The notes beneath the pieces were generated by a model. It saw nothing but the letters and a program-made list of their open reading frames with translations, ran no database searches and was not told the origin of the DNA. Below are positions 57,824 to 64,000 of a DNA stretch of 64,000 nt, one piece after another. This DNA comes from Branchiostoma floridae (taxonomy: Eukaryota; Chordata; Leptocardii; Amphioxiformes; Branchiostomatidae), in contig NC_049987.1 in assembly GCF_000003815.2 (NCBI RefSeq), positions 17,401,959 to 17,465,958 of the forward strand, read 5' to 3'. Position 1 is the first letter of the stretch; every line of letters begins with the position of its first letter. The position numbers and the translations under genes are program-made.

Positions 57824-59677
57824 AGAGTGTGTGTATATAGACCGCAATTATGAAACGTCTATAGTTTGTTGGAGAGCCCATGGCATGAAAGGATGTGGAG
57901 TGTGACATGCAGGAAGGTTTTCTTGAAAAGTGTCTCTGAAATATTGACTGGGGCTCTTAGTCTGAGTCTGTTTGTGACCACAAGACTTGGAAACATGTTT
58001 CCCCTTTCTTCCTTCCCATGCTTTTAAAATACAAGCACACGACAACGCGATCTACTACTTTTAAACACAATACAAGACACATCCTTTTAGACAGAATTGG
58101 TATGTCTGTATGGCGGGTAGTCGCCGTCATCCGGCAGGGTTCGTGGTCAGGGAGTGGCACCCCTGCCCACTGAGGAACCAAAAGCCACCAGTCAGCCTGC
58201 CACTTACAGGATACGTTTTCCGTGAGCTCCGATGGCGCTATTTAAAACACCCAGAACGCTCATAGAACGTACGATATGGGTAATCAGGCGACGAAACCGC
58301 GTTACCACTATCGCGCACAAATACCAGGAAGTGTTCGCCGGACGACCAAATCTACCGCACCGAAAAACGCTACGAAAAAAAAAGAACGGGCTTTTGGGGA
58401 AATAAAAAAGATTATGCACTGTTATAGTGGTAGCCGAAAAATTGGGGGCCAAAACTAAGGGGGAGACCTATGATTTGCTATTTCTTTCACGGACTATTTC
58501 CCTGGTCACAACAAATTCCGAACCGGAATCTCAAGTCACGTACTAGACAATAATGGAGGCGCAGGTGGTTTGAGGTAGTGGTGAAGCGGTTACAGCGACA
58601 ACCGCGGACATAAAACCAACTCGAAAATCTCAATGATTACAGTACATTTATATATACGTTAACGCTCCTGTCTCCATAGTGCAGATTCCAAAATGGTAAA
58701 ATGAAAATAGGGAAGTCAGTTGTTGAAATTCTTGGGGAGGTTCTTTGTAATAAATGAAATAGAGATCTAGAATAGCAAGGATACAGGCTTTTCATTGCCG
58801 TCTTATTGATATAATTTGAATCCTCCGACGAGCATGTTGGCGGGTAATTGAATTAAGCAGTTAGCATCTTCTTGTGGTTAAAAGGTAGCAGAACACAGTT
58901 TTCGGCCTATGGGGATTTCTATAGTTAAGGACCACAAGGTGTCTGGCATCGACGCTGATAAAATCATAGCAGGGTGCAGTTTTCAACCATGACAAACTAA
59001 TATGTTGAAGTCGAGGGTATAACCTACCAAAATAATTGAAAAACAGAAAAAGTTGTCGTTTTGAATTTTTTAAAGCCTTCTTTTAAATTGGGTCATGCGG
59101 GGTCATGCGGAACTGCAGCCGACTCACAGGGGCAGGCAGCTGTAAAGGTCACGCGCATTTATACACCAAATGGACAAACATCAAAATCTTACACATACCA
59201 CCTGAAAGTCGACTTGTTATACTACCATATAGCAAAGCTCATCCCCCGCTGTCTTTCACGTAACGGTGTTTACAGGCGCTTCCAGATTTCGGCCGCACTA
59301 CTTTTTACCCCTACGTAATACGTTACCATACTGTGGGCTTCGACCTTAACAGACGTACGATGTAGTCCAACATGGCGCAGATGACGTCAAATGAAAAGCC
59401 TGTATACTCATTTCATGCAGATTCATGCAGAAAATGAAAGTGATCTCGAAACAGTTTAGCTCGCTGAAGAGCTCTTCCACTGGTCGTAGCAAAGAGGGGA
59501 GACACTATGTAAAGTATTTACAGGTTCATTGTACTGGGTAAATTTTTCTTGTTTTTTAAAAGGCACAGTGAACCCTGGTTTAATGTCTTAGGGACTGCAA
59601 CCATTTCCGGTACCGTAGTTTGTTTTGCCGGGTGAGCGACACAGCCGAGATCGAACTCACGGCTTCCACTTCCAGAG
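57824..59677. other. Intergenic, no confident gene
   Basis: Contains a CpG-richer patch at 58,200-58,460 with a 60-codon frame beginning MGNQATKPRYHYRAQ (58,276, +), no recognisable domain. The upstream untranslated exon of the PAO gene may lie here. Nothing else supported. Confidence 0.4.
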
Positions 59678-60160
59678 TAGGAGTGGGTACCGGTACAGAA
59701 AATTCAGGTCCAGGTTCGGTCCAGGTCCAGAGTATCAGGTCCAGATTTGGACCTGAACATGGACCTGATTCAGTACGTGAGAACTTGTGAATGGACAATA
59801 CTCAAAATAATGGTCAATTTTGCAAAAAAGACATCTGTTTTGTGGAGATTCGACTACCACTGCCGTTTTAAAATCCTACAAGGCCTCTGTACTATTGACT
59901 GTAACTATTAACTTGGTAGAAATGACTGTAGACTATGTTCCGCTTCGTTCTTGTTATTTTCCTCGACCGGTAAGCCCCAAAACGTGCGAATGCCTGATCA
60001 TATAATCTGCTCATTTTCCAATAGGTCCAACATCCGGTTCACCGATTTTTTTCAGGTCCGGTTTTCTGGACCGGTCCAATAAGAAAAATCGGTTTTTTAC
60101 AGAGGCAAGGCCGCTAACCACTGGACAACACACGCTACCCTGAATGTCTTCGAAAACTCG
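59630..60160 (-). repeat. tRNA-related SINE interrupted by an hAT-like element
   Basis: On the minus strand TTGTCCAGTGGTTAGCGGCC (box A side, 60,105-60,145) and GCCGTGAGTTCGATCTCGGC (box B side, about 59,640-59,665) form a tRNA-like unit once the inserted 59,678-60,096 is removed. The intact form is inferred from position; it is not a functional tRNA. Confidence 0.5.
59670..60104. mobile_element. hAT-like MITE, 3' terminus lost
   Basis: Starts TAGGAGTGGGTACCGGTAC at 59,678 and shares the interior of the 47,399 element through CTGGACCGGTCCAATAAGAA. The right terminus is missing after GGTTTT. Flanks TTCCAGAG and TTACAGAG agree at 7 of 8 bases, a likely eroded target duplication. Confidence 0.75.
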
Positions 60161-61640
60161 TCGAGTGTCTATTTTCCAGCTTGTATGACGCTGGCTTTAA
60201 ACAATTGGCGTAGCAAACTTGTTTTGATGTAGGCTAATTTGAGCCGTACATCGTTTCTTTCGGACGAAGTTGTCTTTTTCTCAAATAGCTGCAAAAAAGA
60301 ATGCAATGCTGTAAAACGTACCTTGAACTCAGCTGTTATCATAAAGAGTGACCAGTCTTGCCTTTAGCTGTGTGAAGCTACAGCACGGAGAAGAAAAATG
60401 GCGCTGGTTACAAATTGCAACGCCCACGTAAACCGTTGGCATTTGACAATTAGCTTGTTTTGTTAGCTTGAACTTGATCTCGCAACGGAGTTTTTCATGC
60501 ACCACAGACACATTTGTTGAAGTCGTTACCTACACTCGGGACAATGACACACTTTGATGACAAAATGTAAACATGTATTTCTGCCGACGGAAAAAAAACT
60601 TCCACAGATGCACTTTGCACAAGTTTGGTAAAGACCATAATCAAGAATGTATCATGTTAATGTTTTTTAAAGAAATGTGGTTGACTTCTTTTACGCTCAT
60701 TGTGTGCGTAACAGCCTGAAATCTGATCTGACGGCCTTTGAATGCACCTTACAAATTAGAACATTCCTCGTGTATGAGGTCAGACGACTAGTTGACGCTC
60801 AAACACTTACAGTGAACTTTCGAACTCCGAATGTGTACTATGACAGAGGGACTACAAAAGTTTACAAAAATAAAACCTTGACGTTCAGACGAATAGTTGC
60901 CGTTCAATGATAGTTCTAAATTAGAGTCATTGCACGAGAAAAATAGGCAAAACCAGGCAGTGGTCGGCGGACGGGGGTCGGCCAAAGACTTTGTGTGTGA
61001 CAGGTATTTGGAACTATGAACGGCCATATGAAGAAAAGTTTATTGCATTCATTTACATGCCTGAGCGCCACCTATGTTGGTTTATGTTGTATTTAGTTAG
61101 ACTAACACCCCTATGTTAAGTTGGTTCCGTCCTATAGTGGAGTCCGACCACCGACTCGTAGAGTACCGCCATGTTGGAATAAAGCTCCTCATGTTAGTTG
61201 CACTTGTGTCGCCTGTGAGTCGCTCCTTATAGCGGTCCTTGTACTAAACTGGCGTGGTAGCAGCTGACATGCCGACAAAACAAAGGACCATGCCGACAAA
61301 ACAAAGGACGTCACGGTGACATTGCCCTCCTCCAGCAAGCAAAGTTAACTGACACTTGTTCCACATGTTTGCCAGCATTTATTCATGCAACGTTACACTG
61401 TGCAAATCGCAATTTGAGACACCCTTACTCTATCTGTAAACAAACCCTCCAGTTTTATACAAAGGCTAATACTTGAACCCGAACATTGGCAATGCTCTTC
61501 TGAGGCGAAGTGAATCCTGTTTATGGCACACTGCTGGCGCGCTGCATGCAGAGACTTGGACTTGTCTATCATGATTATCTTAATTGAAGTTTTTTCACCG
61601 TCATTCAACACAAGAATTTGCTCACATCGAATTTTCCGTC
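60160..61640. other. Intergenic, nothing recognised
   Basis: No exon, RNA or element could be supported on either strand. Confidence 0.45.
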
Positions 61641-61871
61641 GCACATCCGTCGACCTTCGTCAGGAGTGGTGATTCAATTACTCTGAGCACGTGACCTAGG
61701 GACACGTGACTCGAGTAAATAATCGTAGATGCCTGGCAAGCGGTATCGGCCCCCGTCTCTGTTAAGTGTCGGCTGGTGTAGACGGCCTTCTTTACACTCA
61801 CGCACACACCCTTCGCGAAGAATAATCAGAGTAATTGAATCAGCACTCCTAGCGAAGGTCGACGGATGTGC
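61641..61871. mobile_element. Foldback MITE with 46-bp arms
   Basis: Left arm GCACATCCGTCGACCTTCGT and right arm GCGAAGGTCGACGGATGTGC, continuing through TGATTCAATTACTCTGA / TCAGAGTAATTGAATCA. The centre includes two CACGTGAC E-boxes. Confidence 0.8.
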
Positions 61872-62559
61872 AATGTTGGTCCCGAAGGTTGACAGAAAAA
61901 TGCATCGACATGCAACAATGTAGCAGCTATATAAGCGAAGTCAATAATCCCTTCCAACATATAAATACGGTGATGGTAAAACGTGATTGATGTGAACTAT
62001 GTTTATTTGTATACTTGTTATATGGTGCATATAAAAGTCATAAGAAGTATAATCTGGTAACATACTAGGCTAACGACGTAATGTCATAGCAAGGGCGTTA
62101 TAACGTCCCTGGTCATAGGTACGGACTAGTTGACAGTATGTGCTATAGGCCAGCATAGCTGTTGTCTTATATCGGAGTGTTACTTAACAGATTAGACGAA
62201 GAAAGGTGCAGTAGCCAGACGTTGTTGTAAAATAAAACTACCGCATTTTCTCGATTGAAGTACGCATCCTGATTTGAGCCAAGTTCCAGGCAAATAGATA
62301 AGAATAGAAATAAAATTGTTGATAACATTTTTACAACACGTACTATCTTTCTACAACAATAGTCACGCTATACTGACGTACAATATTAGCCAAAAGTATG
62401 CATTAAGTATTTGTCTCAATTGACCTCGAGTTTGGTAATGCTGTGAAGGCTTGAACAGGTGATTACTTGTTTTGGGTATCTGTGGAAGGTAAATTAAAAA
62501 AAAAGATAGGTTTCAGTTAGTAAATGCACATTAATGTACCGCTTCTACTAAGTTTTCTT

Positions 62560-63270
62560 AACATTTCTGGGCGTGTCTGTGTGTGTGTATGTGTATGTGT
62601 GTATGTGTGTGTGTTGGGACAGAAAGTGTGCTGTGCGTTTGGGCCCACTGGTGGCTTTTTTTTAATTACTAGGGGGATCTTTATTTCCGGCTTTGAAGGA
62701 GAATGACCAACAAGAACGGGTTGATCTTTGGTATGTAGATATCTAAACTGATGATTTACAGGATTGAATTTGAATTATGCAAATCAAGAGTCATATTCAT
62801 AATCAACAAGGAAATATATAAATCCATTGCATTCCATGGTTAGCTAGGACTCTCAAACACGTCACATATGTAAATGAGAAAAATAGGAATACCGATTGAT
62901 ATCAACTATACAAATAGCGACCTAGTTTCCTTAATCAACGAGAAAATACTTTCATTCTATGGTGTTAAATGATGGGAATTTTATTATTGTGACACGTCGC
63001 AAGAACGAAATTCCCATTAAAAATTAAACAAAAGTGAACATTATTGGACATAAATTAAGCAAATCGGGGCCTTGCTCACATAATTAATGAAGGAATACCA
63101 CAATAGCTAAGACAAGAGTCAAATACGTTGAACAACATATGCTATTTGAGTACAGAAGGTGACATTAACTGAATGAGCCCCTTATTTGCATAATCAGAAG
63201 AGATACATTCATCATAACTCACTCGAAAATGTTAACGTCATTTAGTGAAAGTTTGACGTCGTGGAACTCT
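62560..63270. repeat. Dispersed AT-rich repeat with (TG)n head
   Basis: Begins with TGTGTGTGTATGTG and contains GATCTTTGGTATGTAGATAT, CCCCTTATTTGCATAATCAG and a 3' phrase GACGTCGTGGAACTCTCA. Same family as 4440-5350. Confidence 0.5.
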
Positions 63271-63386
63271 CATTTTTTCAAATGAAACATTGGCAAGGCA
63301 TCTGCTTATTTTAAAGTTGATGATCGATTTCCAATTTCTATTAATTAATTTGTGTCTCTTTCTACAGCTGTTAAAATGATACGAAC

Positions 63387-63803
63387 CTGACGGTATGATT
63401 TGGCAGATGAAATTACGTCGGCCGGTACACCCATAGTCATTCCAGTTGATGTCATTGTAGACTCGCCAGTACATGTACAGGACACAGCGCTGGTGCCCTG
63501 TTCCGTTGTTACTGGGTTGTCCCTCTCCCCACATGCTGAAGTTGGTCCCCAGTGGGGTTCCGTCTATCCACTCCCACCTCCCGTTTTCCCGCTGACTGTG
63601 CAAGCCGAACCAGAACTTGGCGAACTTGAACTTGGCTGAATCGATGAGGGAGATGAGGAAGGCGTTGATGCCGGCATCACGGGGCATGGCGAGGGTGCCT
63701 CCGTCGGCGACACAGGCAGCAGCCGCCTCTCGGAACTGCTTACGTGTTTCAAACGGTTTGTAGCAGACTTCGCGGTACTTCTGGTAGTCGTTTGGGCAGA
63801 AGG
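63387..63803 (-). CDS. C-type lectin domain exon (gene incomplete)
   Basis: A single 417-nt exon (acceptor TTTTACAG at 63,804, donor CAG|GTTCGT at 63,386; phases 2 and 1) encodes a whole C-type lectin-like domain: FCPNDYQKYREVCYKPF at the start, FWFGLHSQRENGRWEWIDGT, WGEGQPSNNGTGHQRC, INWNDYGC and NFICQI. Six cysteines indicate the long form. The primary sugar-site triplet is QPS instead of the mannose-type EPN or galactose-type QPD, while the second calcium-ligand motif WND is kept, so sugar preference is uncertain. The first exon(s) lie beyond 64,000 or in the unassigned 63,804-64,000. No downstream exon was found before 61,900. The donor is weak; if unused, the frame stays open past 63,387 to a stop near 63,240. 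Confidence 0.87.
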
Positions 63804-63911
63804 CTGTAAAATAGGACCCGTATATAACTTAACTTGGTCACAGTCGAAAAACATGTACAGTACTAGCCGAAACTGGCTTGGCAACCACCTGGCACAAAAC
63901 AGACCTTCTGT

Positions 63912-64000
63912 CTGTCTGTGTGTTTGTGTGTATGTAATGCTATATACATATGTGGGTTTATATGCGAGTTTGGGTGTGTATGCGTGTGTGTGCGTGTGTG
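63912..64000. repeat. (TG)n microsatellite
   Basis: TG-rich repeat with interruptions running to the window end, in the intron upstream of the lectin exon. Confidence 0.8.

Noticed and set aside
57848-58181. Two minus-strand frames near the LINE end
   Set aside because: No recognisable domain, no matching splice structure with the PAO gene.
58276-58458. 60-codon frame starting MGNQATKPRYHYRAQ
   Set aside because: Basic, CpG-rich and possibly a first exon, but no donor, partner exon or homology could be supported.

Overview
The window is animal nuclear DNA, most likely from a cephalochordate (Branchiostoma-type amphioxus). Short GC-rich coding exons with GT-AG splice sites are scattered through AT-rich introns full of foldback elements, LINE tails and microsatellites. 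The protein repertoire (lectins, a short-chain-collagen-C4-like domain) fits a lancelet. The species is inferred, not proven.

Layout. 1-3.05 kb (+): last four exons of an SLC17 (sialin/vesicular glutamate transporter-like) carrier. 5.9-10.1 kb (-): complete eight-exon gene for a 348-residue secreted protein with seven W..HGKP repeats, read as a seven-bladed PLL-type beta-propeller lectin. 11.4-21.5 kb: a tandem duplication whose first copy keeps a 3' gene fragment and whose second copy carries a 5,479-bp insertion of two head-to-tail units sharing only their ends. 21.4-27.2 kb: two divergent, intact paralogues of a secreted ten-cysteine protein. 29.3-46.0 kb (-): complete homogentisate 1,2-dioxygenase (HGD), 13 coding exons, 442 aa, with a 9-kb first intron holding a 45-bp minisatellite and several transposons. 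46.9 kb (-): intron-containing tRNA-Tyr. 49.4-56.6 kb (-): complete nine-coding-exon polyamine-oxidase-like flavoenzyme, 510 aa. 63.4-63.8 kb (-): one C-type lectin domain exon, gene incomplete.

The genes do not form a single pathway. HGD acts in tyrosine breakdown and the polyamine oxidase-like enzyme in polyamine catabolism. The two lectins and the two cysteine-rich secreted proteins are the kind of extracellular recognition repertoire that expands by local duplication in lancelets (inference). Much of the remaining DNA is mobile: three hAT-like non-autonomous elements (two with perfect 8-bp target duplications), a TA-flanked mariner-like MITE, many foldback MITEs, LINE 3' ends and tRNA-related SINE remnants. 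Exon borders were read by eye from splice consensus, phase continuity and family similarity; no searches were run.
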